The notes under the pieces: model-generated | What the model was told of the DNA's origin: nothing | The model's database searches: none | What the model saw: only the letters and a program-made list of their open reading frames with translations | Shown: piece by piece, positions 41,263 through 50,963 of the stretch | Position numbering within the stretch: the stretch's first letter is position 1 | Layout: the number at the start of each line of letters is the position of its first letter | Made by a program: the position numbers and the translations under genes | From: an uncultured Acidobacteriota bacterium | Lineage (GTDB): Bacteria; Acidobacteriota; Blastocatellia; Pyrinomonadales; Pyrinomonadaceae | Reading direction: 5' to 3' | Assembly: GCA_937873515.1 (NCBI GenBank) | Contig: CALMYB010000010.1 | Span: 434,001-498,000, forward strand | Length of the DNA: 64,000 nucleotides

Positions 41263-42531
41263 ATGAACATACAAATATCAACACTCGTCCTTGCCGGACT
41301 TATGCCTGCACTTTTACTTTTTGGCTGGCTGGATACCGCCGGACAGACCAAGTCCTTTCCGAACCCAAAAGCCGTAAGAAAGGTCAAGCCCAAGACCTCC
41401 TCCAAGCCGGTCGCCGAAAGTCCTGCGAAACCGCTCCTGTCTCCGCAGGCGGCACCGGTCGAGATCGTCAACCTGGCCGAATCCGATTATCTATCGGGCG
41501 AGGCCAGCGTGACGGTCAATCCGAAGCAGCCGACGGTGATACGGCTCGGGCTTGCCCAGAACGCGGTTTCGATCATCGAGTTTCCGGCCTCGGATGGTAT
41601 CTACTACATCCACGAAGGCAATCCGAAGTTTGCTTCCGTCTTTCAATCTCCTACGAAAGAGACTGACAGGTCGATAACGGTCTATCCGGGAGAATCTTTC
41701 CTACCATCCCGCGACGGCTCCACCGCAACCGCGATAAGTCTTCAAATGCGATCGGGATTGGTTCTCATCCTTGAGTTCGTTCCGGTCGCGAATCTTAAGA
41801 GAAACGCCCATCGCTGCGTAATCACATATGACCGCGAAGCGGTGGTCGCGGCAAGAAGAACTGCAGGACTCGCATACGATCTCGGGGGAGATGTGCCTAC
41901 GGTAGCTCCGCTGAACTCACGCGCGGTTTCAAAGCTGATCGGTCCAAGTCCGGCTCAGGAAAACGAGAAGACCTCGGAAAGCAGACCTTTGGTTGAGCAT
42001 CCGATACAGTCGGCCTATGCGCTCTTGAACCAAGCCGGAAGGACGAATGAAAAGAAGAAACTAGGGCGGAAAGTTACGGAATCAGAGATCTCAACGTTTG
42101 CCAACAAAAAGCTGGCCGAGGCTATTCGTGACTCGAAGAAGCACTTCGCTTCGTGGACGAAACCCCAGGCCGGGCTTGAGCTCGGGGTCTCGCGAATCAC
42201 CGAACTCGACTCCGAAACCCGGCTGGTCATCGCCGCCGTGCGTAACGTCACCGCGTCGAATCTCAGACTTGTTTCCGGTTCGCCGGAACTTCAGGTTCAA
42301 ACGGCGGATGCGGGCGGAAGCAGTCTTCAAACCTCGCGGCTGGATGCTCAATACATCGAATCCACAACACTCGAAGGACTCGTGCAGCCGGGATCGACGG
42401 TATATTACGCGCTTGTTTATAGGGCCCCTATCCTCGGCACAAACCAGAACGTGCGTGTTCTCGTGGCCCATCGTGAAGCAGCAGATGCCCCGCTAACTTC
42501 AGTTCTGGGCAATCACAACGAAAAGGAGTAA
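41263..42531 (+). CDS. trbG: TrbG/VirB9-like outer-membrane-complex protein
   Basis: A 422-residue secreted protein with a signal peptide (MNIQISTLVLAGLMPALLLFGW) ending near AGQ. The VirB9-like region carries a strand-rich ISLQMRSGLVLILEF and RCVITYDREAVVAARR. The C-terminal domain (about 280-420) contains ASNLRLVSG and a TTLEGLVQPGSTVYYAL strand set. A TTG eight codons earlier is rejected since it would precede the signal peptide. It is part of the trbF-G-I set. Confidence 0.75.
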   Translation: MNIQISTLVLAGLMPALLLFGWLDTAGQTKSFPNPKAVRKVKPKTSSKPVAESPAKPLLSPQAAPVEIVNLAESDYLSGEASVTVNPKQPTVIRLGLAQNAVSIIEFPASDGIYYIHEGNPKFASVFQSPTKETDRSITVYPGESFLPSRDGSTATAISLQMRSGLVLILEFVPVANLKRNAHRCVITYDREAVVAARRTAGLAYDLGGDVPTVAPLNSRAVSKLIGPSPAQENEKTSESRPLVEHPIQSAYALLNQAGRTNEKKKLGRKVTESEISTFANKKLAEAIRDSKKHFASWTKPQAGLELGVSRITELDSETRLVIAAVRNVTASNLRLVSGSPELQVQTADAGGSSLQTSRLDAQYIESTTLEGLVQPGSTVYYALVYRAPILGTNQNVRVLVAHREAADAPLTSVLGNHNEKE

Positions 42532-42537
42532 GAACTC

Positions 42538-43863
42538 ATGGAGCCGAAAACACAGATCTCAAACGATGTCCCGACAGCGCTTCCGGGATTCGAGGATGAG
42601 GACGCACGGGAAAAGCTGCTGCTTGAAAAGACTGCGCAAACACCCGATGTGGAATCGGACGAGGACGAGGATGCCGACCTTATAGAAGAGAAAGCAAAGC
42701 CGAAGAAGCGGCGCTGGCAGGTGATGCGAACTGTAGGCGGGTTTGCGATCTTTGTCGGGATTCTTGGATTTGCTGTTTCCTGGTTCTTCGGAATGGGCCG
42801 GTTCGCCGAGTCTAAATCTCAGCCGGTAAGCAGAACCGCCTCGAAAGACTCGCCGGCATCACCCGCGACCGGAGACGAAAAGCTGAAGATGGCCATCAGC
42901 ATGATCGGGGAAAGCAACTCAAATGCAACCGGGACGCCACCTCCTCAGATAGATCTCCAAAGTACGCGGGGAGAAATATCCGTGCCTGAGAGCGACTCCG
43001 TGAATGGTGTCTCCGAGAATGTCGGAATGCCGATGAAAACATCAGCGACCCGCGATGAACCGCCCTTTACATCGCTGCCCTCAGCCAATAATGCGGAGAT
43101 CCCGAAGCCGACGATGCAGAAAAACGAAACTCCGCCCGCGATCTCGCGAACCGATGGTTCCAGTGAACCGCTCGGGCGTTCGCTCTTCTTCGGAGTAACG
43201 AGAAAACCGCCCGTTGTAACGGGTCCCGAAAGAGCCTCGGAAACTCGCATCCAGTCGGCTTCGGTCAAAGATGCTCCGCGCGAAGGAATACCTTTTGGGA
43301 CGCTGCTGCCAGTGCGTCTCGTCGGCTCCGTTTACACGCTCCGAAATTCCAGCGGCGTTGTTCGACTGGAACTAACACGCCAGATCGAAGGTGAAGATTA
43401 TTCGTATCCGGCCGGAACGACGGTGATCGGGAATATACGTGGCGGCGAATCGACTCGGGCATTCGTTACTATCGTCGGTCTAATCGATCCGGTTTCCGGG
43501 GAACTCGTAAAATTCGGCGGCGAGCTTCTGGGGACGGACGGAGCATCGGGGATCGAAGGCAAAAACAGAAGACTGACAAGCCAACGGGCGAGGTTTTTCG
43601 CTGGCCTGAAGGAAACGGCATCTTCGGTTCTCGGTTCGATCGGAGCGTTTCGATCAGGCGGCACCGTTATCTTGTCCGAACCGATCCGCAGAGGCTCCGA
43701 ATCGATGTCGGAAGACCTAACCGATGCTCTTCTTAAGAGCCGCAAAGAAGACACCTTTATAGAGGTATCTGCCGGAGCAAATGGGTACGTCCTAGTGACC
43801 GACCTGCCGAGGAATTCGTCCGAGATGACGGCCGCCGTTAAAGTGGAGGCTGCCGACAAATGA
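42538..43863 (+). CDS. trbI: TrbI/VirB10-like protein
   Basis: A 441-residue bitopic protein that bridges inner and outer membranes. The N-terminal cytoplasmic part (1-60) is very acidic, one TM follows (64-86), then a Ser/Pro-rich periplasmic linker (about 90-245) and a C-terminal VirB10 beta domain (about 255-425) with GTLLPVRLVGS, the Y-P-A-G-T-T-V-I-G strand and G-G-T-V-I-L near the end. The stop overlaps the MoxR-like gene start by four bases. Confidence 0.85.
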   Translation: MEPKTQISNDVPTALPGFEDEDAREKLLLEKTAQTPDVESDEDEDADLIEEKAKPKKRRWQVMRTVGGFAIFVGILGFAVSWFFGMGRFAESKSQPVSRTASKDSPASPATGDEKLKMAISMIGESNSNATGTPPPQIDLQSTRGEISVPESDSVNGVSENVGMPMKTSATRDEPPFTSLPSANNAEIPKPTMQKNETPPAISRTDGSSEPLGRSLFFGVTRKPPVVTGPERASETRIQSASVKDAPREGIPFGTLLPVRLVGSVYTLRNSSGVVRLELTRQIEGEDYSYPAGTTVIGNIRGGESTRAFVTIVGLIDPVSGELVKFGGELLGTDGASGIEGKNRRLTSQRARFFAGLKETASSVLGSIGAFRSGGTVILSEPIRRGSESMSEDLTDALLKSRKEDTFIEVSAGANGYVLVTDLPRNSSEMTAAVKVEAADK

Positions 43864-44957
43864 TCCCGCACGATCCCGACAGGCCCCAGAAAGATCCGAG
43901 GCGTCTCGTTTTAGGCGGATGCGAGCGCGAACTCTATCGGCTGATGGCCAATACCGGCTATGTGCCGGATGATCAGAACTTTTCGGATTTCTGCGAGAGC
44001 TTGAAGTCGGGCCGTGCCTGGCTCATCGCCGGAACGCGCGGGAGCGGCAAAACGGCATTTCCTGAGGCTCTTGCTCAGGCGTGCAATCTGACAATGTGCG
44101 TGGTTGCGGGGCGAGATGGTTTGACACAGGAAGAGATCCTCTACGACTGGGACCGGGAGGAGCAGGAAACCTGGATGCGAGAGAATCTCGCGGTTGCGAA
44201 AGGTCTGCCTGCTTCAGAACAATCTGCATTTCTCGAGTCTGCCCGCAAGAAGAAATGGCAGAGAGAGTTCATTATTCTCGGCGAGGTCGGGCTGGCTTAT
44301 GATCTTGCGGCCAAGGCAGTCGAATCGAAGGCTCCTCCGCCCGTTCTTCTGCTCGACGAAAGCGACAAGTTCGGGGCGAGTATTGAAGACTCGCTGCTTA
44401 TGCCATTGGAGCGCGGTCTGATCTATATACCGAGATATGACGGCGGGTTCATCGGGATCACGGATCGTCGCTCGCGACCGATCGTTGTAACCACGTCGAA
44501 CGATTTGAGAAACAAACTCAGCTCACCTTTTGTTTCGCGGCATATCTTCAGCAGCTTCACAACTCCAACTCTGGAGAAAGAGCTTGAGATACTGGCGGCC
44601 CGGAATCCCGGTGCCACTTCTTCGCAGTTGGCATTGTCTATAAAACTGCTCGATGCTGTGCGCGGGATCGCCGGCCTTGAGGATCATCCCAGCATTCGCG
44701 AGTCGATAGATATGGCTTCGGCCTTTACTCGCGATTCGATCTGCGATCTGGATGTCGGGACTCTTCGAAGATACTTCTGCCATTTCGTGAAAACCGCGTC
44801 CGGACAGGAACTTCTCAGACTTCAGGAAGATTACCTCATATCTTCGGCATCCGCTTTCCACCCGATCGTGGATCAGTGGCTCGCCGCCAGGGATTCGGAA
44901 TGGGTTGACAAATGGGGTTTCGGCAAAGAAACGGGAACTATCTATGAAACCGCATAA
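43860..44957 (+). CDS. MoxR-like AAA+ ATPase in the transfer operon
   Basis: A 365-residue AAA+ ATPase. Walker A is G58-T-R-G-S-G-K-T65 and Walker B V162-L-L-L-D-E167. A sensor-1 region VVTTSNDLR and a FVSRHIF arginine-finger segment follow, with a helical lid to the end. It resembles MoxR-type chaperone ATPases, not VirB11. Its place between trbI and virD4 is where a VirB11/TrbB gene might be expected, and no VirB11 is seen in the window. ATG overlaps the trbI stop. A role in complex assembly is possible but unproven. Confidence 0.8.
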   Translation: MIPHDPDRPQKDPRRLVLGGCERELYRLMANTGYVPDDQNFSDFCESLKSGRAWLIAGTRGSGKTAFPEALAQACNLTMCVVAGRDGLTQEEILYDWDREEQETWMRENLAVAKGLPASEQSAFLESARKKKWQREFIILGEVGLAYDLAAKAVESKAPPPVLLLDESDKFGASIEDSLLMPLERGLIYIPRYDGGFIGITDRRSRPIVVTTSNDLRNKLSSPFVSRHIFSSFTTPTLEKELEILAARNPGATSSQLALSIKLLDAVRGIAGLEDHPSIRESIDMASAFTRDSICDLDVGTLRRYFCHFVKTASGQELLRLQEDYLISSASAFHPIVDQWLAARDSEWVDKWGFGKETGTIYETA

Positions 44958-45723
44958 ACAAAGGGCTACAAAAGTGGACACGGAGCAAGTCACGATTCGC
45001 GATCGGATCGGTCGCTTATTCTGGAGATGTGCGAAGTTCGAGGGCAGGTACTCGTTTTCTATGGGGATCGTTTCCTTGCTCGTCTTGCTCTACGCGGTCG
45101 CGTTCAACTACAGAAGAAATCATGATCCAGCGCAGGTGAGATTCGTCGAAAATGCGGCTGAGGCGGCCGCCGAACCCGCAGCGGATGCCGGTCGTACGTT
45201 GAAACCCGTCTTCAGCGGGGAGGCTCACGACACCGCTCAAAGGCTTCGCGAGTGCGGGGCACTGCTGATAGCGATCTCTCTGTCTGCCTTCGAAGACTTT
45301 CGAACGCATGGGAGTTTCCCGGCGAACAATCATGCGCTATTGACGGGTATTAAGACTCGCTCGCTCCTGCCGCCCGGAGTCGAGGTGGTAAATGGCGAAT
45401 TATATTCCTCGTTCAGCGAAATGAAGCTCAACTATCGACCCGAGCCGTTCTCATTTGAGATCCTCGCCATGCCTTCCAATGAAGCTCAAGGCCCGGCGAT
45501 GATGTTTCGGTTCCCTCTGCCGCTCGCGGGTGCGAACTCGGCAAGCTATTTCGAGTCAAGGCACGCTCATATCCTTCCGGCACCGTTCAGTACGGCCGAA
45601 CAGCTTGCTGCGGGCGGCTGGGCAATACGGCAATGGAGAGGCGAAACACTCCCTCTGGACGAGAAGGCCGTTCGCGACCTGCAGGAACACGACGAATGGC
45701 TTAGATCGCAGATCAAAAAGTGA
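44944..45723 (+). CDS. membrane-anchored periplasmic protein A of the transfer operon
   Basis: A 259-residue protein with a basic cytoplasmic start, one TM (about 38-55) and a periplasmic domain. A helical stretch with FRTHGSFPANNHALL resembles the G-x-(F/Y)-P-x-x-L signature of pilin-like C-terminal domains, but no prepilin peptidase site is present. The ATG at 44944 overlaps the MoxR-like gene by 14 bases; an earlier start at 44905 is less likely. It shares its layout with the gene at 47746-48270, so the two may be diverged paralogues flanking virD4. Confidence 0.6.
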   Translation: MKPHKQRATKVDTEQVTIRDRIGRLFWRCAKFEGRYSFSMGIVSLLVLLYAVAFNYRRNHDPAQVRFVENAAEAAAEPAADAGRTLKPVFSGEAHDTAQRLRECGALLIAISLSAFEDFRTHGSFPANNHALLTGIKTRSLLPPGVEVVNGELYSSFSEMKLNYRPEPFSFEILAMPSNEAQGPAMMFRFPLPLAGANSASYFESRHAHILPAPFSTAEQLAAGGWAIRQWRGETLPLDEKAVRDLQEHDEWLRSQIKK

Positions 45724-45738
45724 GCACGTAACGAGATT

Positions 45739-47739
45739 ATGTTTTCCCGAGAATGGATCGAAAAATTCGACGCCTCTCACGGCATCCCGCGAAAAGCAAA
45801 CGAACAGTATCTGCCATCGTACAACGCCTTCTGGCAATGGGCCGCCGATCTCGGAAATGGAGCGTTCTCTATCCTTCTGGGATTGATTGGTGCCGCTATT
45901 TGCCTCTTTGCAGGTTGGCGGTTCAACCTGCCGGGTCTGATCATTCTTGCTTTCTGGGGAATGGCTCTTGCCTGTATAGCCGGCGGATTTACCGATGCGT
46001 ATCGGCAGCTTTGGGATTATCGTATGTGGCGAATGAGTACGGCTCACGGCTCGGCTCGATGGGCCAAGGCCGCAGATCTTGTCCGCTGCGGCCTGATGAA
46101 CAAGATCCGCGGGTTGCCGATTCCCGCGAATGCCCTGCCGATAGCAAAGGCTTTTCGCGGCCGCGACGTGTTTCTTCCGGCAAGTCAGTGGCTGCGACAT
46201 TTCGTGATGTTCGGACCGACCGGCTCGGGCAAGTCGAAAACTTTTTTTATCTCCATGATCCGCTCTATTCTCGGAAAGTCTTCAACACTCGTTTACGATC
46301 CGAAGGGCGAACTATACGCACAGACGGCCGCTTCCGCAAAAAGGATCTTTCGCCTCGATCTCAACGATCCGACGAAAAGCGACCGCTGGAACTTTGTTCC
46401 GAAATGCAGGAACGATCCCGCATTTGCGTGTCAGGTTGCAGGGATGATGCTCGGGATCGAAAACCGTCGCCGAACGAACGCCGACCCGTTCTGGGGAGAC
46501 GCTGAGCAGATAGCTTTGACCGCCATCCTTCTTCATATTGCCGAGGTGTATAGCGATCAAGCAATTCCTGCGTTTGCCGCGGACTTTCTTCTTTCGCTTG
46601 GAAAAGACGGTAATGACGCTTTCGCAAAAGCGATGGAAAGCTCGCCGAGCCTCTACGCAAAGCAGGCCTATCTTGCGTTTCGACAGGCTCCGATCCAGAC
46701 TCGCGGTTCGATACTGATCGGCCTCTACAATAAGCTTCGGCCTTTCACTCTTGCACCGGCCCGGATGGTAACGATGCCGCCGACAGCACAAGAAAACAAT
46801 GCGGGATGTAAGCTAATAGACTTCTCAAATCTTCGCAAGCCCGGGACGGCGGTCTATCTTGTAGTTTCCGAAGGAGCGGCCGATATCTATAAGGAGTTCA
46901 TCTCGACGTTTCTCGGGCAGGCCGTAATGGAAATGAGGCTTGACGGTCTAAACGAACCGAAGTACCCCTGCTTTGTTCTCATTGACGAGGCATATCAGCT
47001 GAACGTTGCCGAGGTGAAACGCATATCGGGAATTGGACGCGGCCGAGGAGTTGGCTTGGGCTTGGGATACCAGGACTTGCCGCAGATGTACGATCAGTAT
47101 GGCCGTGAACAGGCCAATGCGATCCTAGGCACGGTAATGACAAAGATCTTTCTGCCGGGTCTCGATGACGTGACGGCCGAATACGCTTCGAAGCAGCTTG
47201 GGGATACCACCATCTTCTCGAAGACCTTTCAGGATTATCCCGGCAAGAAACTGGACAACACGAGATACGCGGAGCAGAAACGAGCGCTTATGCACCCATC
47301 GGAGATACGGCAGATCGCGGCGCACTCTGAAGTGTTGATAGTCAGCGATACCGCCCCGCCGATAAGAGCCGCATATCCGCCGTTTGCAGTGTCTCGGCAG
47401 CAGCACCCAGCGAAACGAAAAGGATCTCCGAACGAGGTCCACCTTGGACAAGTCGATTCGGCATTTCTGCTAACGGGTCCGCCAAGAACCGAGGGGAACC
47501 GAGAGGAAAGCCCGAAGGCTGTCTCACCCGGCGTTGAATCCATAGTTTCGGAGGAGGTCGAGCGAACGTTCCCTGATGAAAAGGTTAATGGACTCATTAA
47601 AAGGCTGAGCGCCGGTGGGACCTCGCAAGATAGATCGGTTCAAACTGATGAAGGCTACTGCCATCAGGAGGCCCTTGAGGATCTGACCGTCGATCTTTCC
47701 TTTAACATAACCGCACAATACGAACGTGCTCATGCTTAG
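45739..47739 (+). CDS. virD4: VirD4/TraG-like coupling protein
   Basis: A 666-residue type IV coupling ATPase that docks the relaxosome. Two TMs (about 41-58 and 65-84) precede GSARWAK, then Walker A G159-P-T-G-S-G-K-S166, and Walker B V-L-I415-D416-E417. The motif ISGIGRGRGVGLGLGYQDLPQMYDQYG is characteristic of the family. The C-terminal 120 residues are hydrophilic and probably bind the substrate. It is the penultimate gene of the plus operon. Confidence 0.92.
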   Translation: MFSREWIEKFDASHGIPRKANEQYLPSYNAFWQWAADLGNGAFSILLGLIGAAICLFAGWRFNLPGLIILAFWGMALACIAGGFTDAYRQLWDYRMWRMSTAHGSARWAKAADLVRCGLMNKIRGLPIPANALPIAKAFRGRDVFLPASQWLRHFVMFGPTGSGKSKTFFISMIRSILGKSSTLVYDPKGELYAQTAASAKRIFRLDLNDPTKSDRWNFVPKCRNDPAFACQVAGMMLGIENRRRTNADPFWGDAEQIALTAILLHIAEVYSDQAIPAFAADFLLSLGKDGNDAFAKAMESSPSLYAKQAYLAFRQAPIQTRGSILIGLYNKLRPFTLAPARMVTMPPTAQENNAGCKLIDFSNLRKPGTAVYLVVSEGAADIYKEFISTFLGQAVMEMRLDGLNEPKYPCFVLIDEAYQLNVAEVKRISGIGRGRGVGLGLGYQDLPQMYDQYGREQANAILGTVMTKIFLPGLDDVTAEYASKQLGDTTIFSKTFQDYPGKKLDNTRYAEQKRALMHPSEIRQIAAHSEVLIVSDTAPPIRAAYPPFAVSRQQHPAKRKGSPNEVHLGQVDSAFLLTGPPRTEGNREESPKAVSPGVESIVSEEVERTFPDEKVNGLIKRLSAGGTSQDRSVQTDEGYCHQEALEDLTVDLSFNITAQYERAHA

Positions 47740-47745
47740 AACACG

Positions 47746-48270
47746 ATGCTGAATCGCTTAAGAATATCTCTCGTGCTTGTTGGTCTGGCGATCGTTTTTG
47801 TGAGCGTCGCCTATGTTTACTCTCTGTGGGCGGCCGAAAGACAGAGGGCGGCGGATGTTCCAGTCGAAGCGACGAGCATGATGATTCGTGACCTTTTGGC
47901 ATTTCACAAGAGGCGCGGGAGCTTTCCGAGCGATCTGAAACAGTTGGAAAGTGTGATGTGGGAAAAGAAAAAAATAGGCCGTGAATTTTCGAACGGGGAT
48001 CGCGGCTTTATTCACCTGAACTATTTCTACCTCTACACTCGCCTTGATCCTCACGGATATTCACTGTGGGCCGTACCTATGGGCCAGGCTCGCGATGAGG
48101 CAGCGACGATGTTCGTAACCGGCTCGCCTGAAGTTTATCGACGCTGGAAAGGGGCCGCACTCTCGCTTGAGTCGGTGAGCAGCATTAAAGCAGATCCATC
48201 CGAGATCGAGTTAGGGGTATTGGGATTGGTAGAACAGCCGAAGATAGTGACAGGCAGCCGGACAAAATAG
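47746..48270 (+). CDS. membrane-anchored periplasmic protein B of the transfer operon
   Basis: A 174-residue protein with an N-terminal TM (about 9-27) and a periplasmic domain. The segment DLLAFHKRRGSFPSDLKQLE carries the same R-G-S-F-P-x-x-L pattern as the protein at 44944. A later strand ATMFVTGSPEVYRRWKGAAL also resembles its counterpart. No prepilin peptidase cleavage motif is present. It is the last gene of the plus-strand operon, seven bases after virD4. Confidence 0.6.
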   Translation: MLNRLRISLVLVGLAIVFVSVAYVYSLWAAERQRAADVPVEATSMMIRDLLAFHKRRGSFPSDLKQLESVMWEKKKIGREFSNGDRGFIHLNYFYLYTRLDPHGYSLWAVPMGQARDEAATMFVTGSPEVYRRWKGAALSLESVSSIKADPSEIELGVLGLVEQPKIVTGSRTK

Positions 48271-48582
48271 CAGCAAAAGTCCCCTCGCCGTGAATCCGCG
48301 GAACCAGGCCTTTTGGGGTCTTGAAAAGCAGTTCGATAGAGCGGTAAGCAAACATGGAACAGCCCCGTATACGTCTCCCACACCGCATACGGGGCCTGCT
48401 CCTACATCGGTGTGTCACGATCGGGAGACCGCCACGCACCGAGATCTTCAATTGCGTTTCTAGCAGTCAAGATAGATCAATTACCGCGTCCGGGTCAAGC
48501 GTGCCGGACGTAGCTTCAAGATCCAGGGATGTTAAGTGTTAGATCGTCGCGCCTCAGCTGAAGAAACACGGTTTCTGAACGC
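48271..48582. other. convergent intergenic region
   Basis: A 312-base gap between the end of the plus trb operon and the end of the minus mob operon. It holds one clear hairpin (48362-48395). I see no gene. Confidence 0.5.
48362..48395. terminator. hairpin between convergent operons, terminator candidate
   Basis: GCCCCGTAT and ATACGGGGC form a 9-bp stem with a 16-base loop. It lies between two convergent operons and could stop both, but no T-run follows on either strand. Confidence 0.4.
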
Positions 48583-50901
48583 TCATCTCTGATATATGTG
48601 ATCCTCGGAATGAACTCGCGTACTGGATATCTTGGGCACGTTCTGGTCGCGCACTTCTGACCGATTGGAACGTGACATACTTTCCTGCAGTCGCGTCGCG
48701 ACTCCATCCCCTAATTCGCGGCCCCAGGATCTTACCGCAATGTCCGACACAACCTTTGATCCCAGCATTTCAAAGTGCTTCTCTACTATACGGGTTGTCA
48801 TTTCACTTAGATCGCTGCCGATTATTTTGGGATCTCGACGGATCAGATCTACAAGGTCGCTTTTGAGCGCTTCCCGGAAGGATTTGCCGATCGCTGCGGA
48901 TCCGTTCTCTACATGTACGGGTTCATAGTTAATATTTCGACCGCTTGGAAGGCTGTCGATCAGCTTTTCCTCAAGGTGATCCTTCTGAAGTACTGCCCGC
49001 TGGTAAACATAGTCCCGCTCGGCGGGCGGCAGTTTTCGATATACTTCGCTGTGATCGAATGCATTCTTGTAGCGAAGCTCGTCGTTCGGTGTCTTAAGGC
49101 TCTGGAGGAAGTGTTTTGTCGCCGACAGCGAATCGGTCGAGTTCCGTCGTTCGAGTCGCGATTCGAGGCTTCCGATCAGCTGCATCGCTTCCTTGCTTGG
49201 GTTTATCTCGCCCCGCATTAGAGAGTCCGTCTTTGTTCTTGCTGATTCTCCTGCATTCGAGTAAGCAAGACGTGCGGCAGTCATTTCGATCGTATAGTGC
49301 CGTGGTGAGGCCTCGGTGAAAAGGAACCGCATCTCCTTTGAGGTCAAGGGGCGAGGAGTCGCGGCCTTCTCCATTTCCGAGAGCTTTTCCCACCCAAAAC
49401 CGAGCTTTGCGTTTTCGTGACGGATCTTAGATGCAGCATCGATCAATTCCTCCTTTGACGCTGCCTTTTCAAGCATCAGAGCATATTCCCTATAGCGGGC
49501 ATTAAAATGCCTGAACCGCGATTCCGGCTGTTTCAGCTGATGCTGGATATAACCGGATGCGAATCTTAGATCGTCGATCGCAGCCTGCTTACCGGCCGTA
49601 TCTTCCTTTGCCGCCTGGTATATCTCGTTCTGAAATGGCTTAAGAATCGAATCGACGGGAGTTCCGCTTTCCAGCATCTCATCAATGACGGGCAGCCGAA
49701 CCTCGATCCACCTATCGAGTTCGTCCTTTGACATTTCATCGGCAAGCTGTGCCAGGGTGGTGTCCTGAAGCTCGATCCGCTCGAACCCACCAATACCGCC
49801 GACGTAGTGGTCGTATTCCACCGGAGTAATCTCTTCGCGAAGAAGCGCGTTCTCATAGACGTTTTCAAGAGAAAGCTCATCATTGGCTCTGTCCGTCGCG
49901 ACATCATGATCCTGATCGAGCGATTCCACGGCGACGAGCCTGTCCGTAGGTTCCAGTCTTTCCATCTCCCCGGCAAGGACGGATATCTCCTCCAGCGTTC
50001 TCTCGAATCGTTCCTCTTTTGACTCGCTGACTGAAGTTTTATCTCCCGTTTTCAGAAGGTCGTTCCGTCCTTCGAGCGCCCCATAGATCCAGTTGAATAC
50101 CTTTATCTTTGTGTCGCGGTCGGCAGAGTCTCCGGCGATCCGATTGCCGTATTCCACCAACCGGGGTGCGATCTCCTTCGCTCTGGATTCGTTAACAATC
50201 GGTTCGAGTCGTTTTACGGCATACTCTGCTGTTGTTATCCCGAGCTGTGCGGAAGATGATGCGTTATCCCTTGGCGTGATCAGCACGCCGCCCCGAACAA
50301 CGGCGCCTCGTTCGTAAAGATCTCTGACGAACTGCGAATATCCGTTCAGGTGCGAGGCGTGTTCACTCCTGTTTCGTCCCTCCATGTCTTCAAGTTTCGA
50401 GAGGATCAGGTCTGACTTGCTGACGGAAAGGATCTCGTTTACTGCCCGTTCGGTCCTGGGATTCGGTTGAATGGTATTCGCAGTCCGCTCGGCGACACCC
50501 TGAGCCTTTTGACGCTCGGCTTCCCGCGCGAGCGAACCAGCTACCTTTTCGATCGCCAACTTTACGACATCCGCGTGGCATAACCCACCGGCACGGCAGA
50601 AGCAGGAGACGGCTATCGTCTGGCCGTCGCGATAGGCTTCGCCGAGCTTGAGCATCCCGTCCCGAATACCTGCCTCGTTCGCTTTATAACTCTGCCGAAG
50701 CCTCTCGGAGTAAGCGATCAGCGCCGCGTCCCGTGCCCGGCCTCGTGGTGCAATTTCGCTCCGGTGGGGCGAAAGTAAACCAAGCTCCGGTGTAAAAATG
50801 TTCCCGAGATCGAGCGAGCGGCTCGGAAGATGCCGCGTTTCATCGTCGATCCGTGCTATTACCTGGTTGCTGAGATCCGCTCGCATCCGCCATCGTGTCA
50901 C
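48583..50901 (-). CDS. large mobilisation-operon protein with DUF4326-like N-terminus
   Basis: A 772-residue protein I cannot name. An N-terminal region (about 30-130) carries V-S-C-F-C-R-A-G-G-L-C-H-A-D-V, the C-x-C...C-H-(G/A)-D-V pattern of DUF4326, which also occurs alone at 58063-58371. The rest is mostly charged helices with no motif. It lies 62 bases downstream of the relaxase gene in the mob operon. The start is GTG at 50901, or ATG at 50886. It may be translocated or act on the transferred DNA; this is speculation from position. Confidence 0.6.
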   Translation of the reverse strand: MTRWRMRADLSNQVIARIDDETRHLPSRSLDLGNIFTPELGLLSPHRSEIAPRGRARDAALIAYSERLRQSYKANEAGIRDGMLKLGEAYRDGQTIAVSCFCRAGGLCHADVVKLAIEKVAGSLAREAERQKAQGVAERTANTIQPNPRTERAVNEILSVSKSDLILSKLEDMEGRNRSEHASHLNGYSQFVRDLYERGAVVRGGVLITPRDNASSSAQLGITTAEYAVKRLEPIVNESRAKEIAPRLVEYGNRIAGDSADRDTKIKVFNWIYGALEGRNDLLKTGDKTSVSESKEERFERTLEEISVLAGEMERLEPTDRLVAVESLDQDHDVATDRANDELSLENVYENALLREEITPVEYDHYVGGIGGFERIELQDTTLAQLADEMSKDELDRWIEVRLPVIDEMLESGTPVDSILKPFQNEIYQAAKEDTAGKQAAIDDLRFASGYIQHQLKQPESRFRHFNARYREYALMLEKAASKEELIDAASKIRHENAKLGFGWEKLSEMEKAATPRPLTSKEMRFLFTEASPRHYTIEMTAARLAYSNAGESARTKTDSLMRGEINPSKEAMQLIGSLESRLERRNSTDSLSATKHFLQSLKTPNDELRYKNAFDHSEVYRKLPPAERDYVYQRAVLQKDHLEEKLIDSLPSGRNINYEPVHVENGSAAIGKSFREALKSDLVDLIRRDPKIIGSDLSEMTTRIVEKHFEMLGSKVVSDIAVRSWGRELGDGVATRLQESMSRSNRSEVRDQNVPKISSTRVHSEDHIYQR

Positions 50902-50963
50902 CGAACAAGTTGGGACACCACCTCCACTTGGGACTTGAGCAAGCCGCGTGCCCTTTTGTGAAC

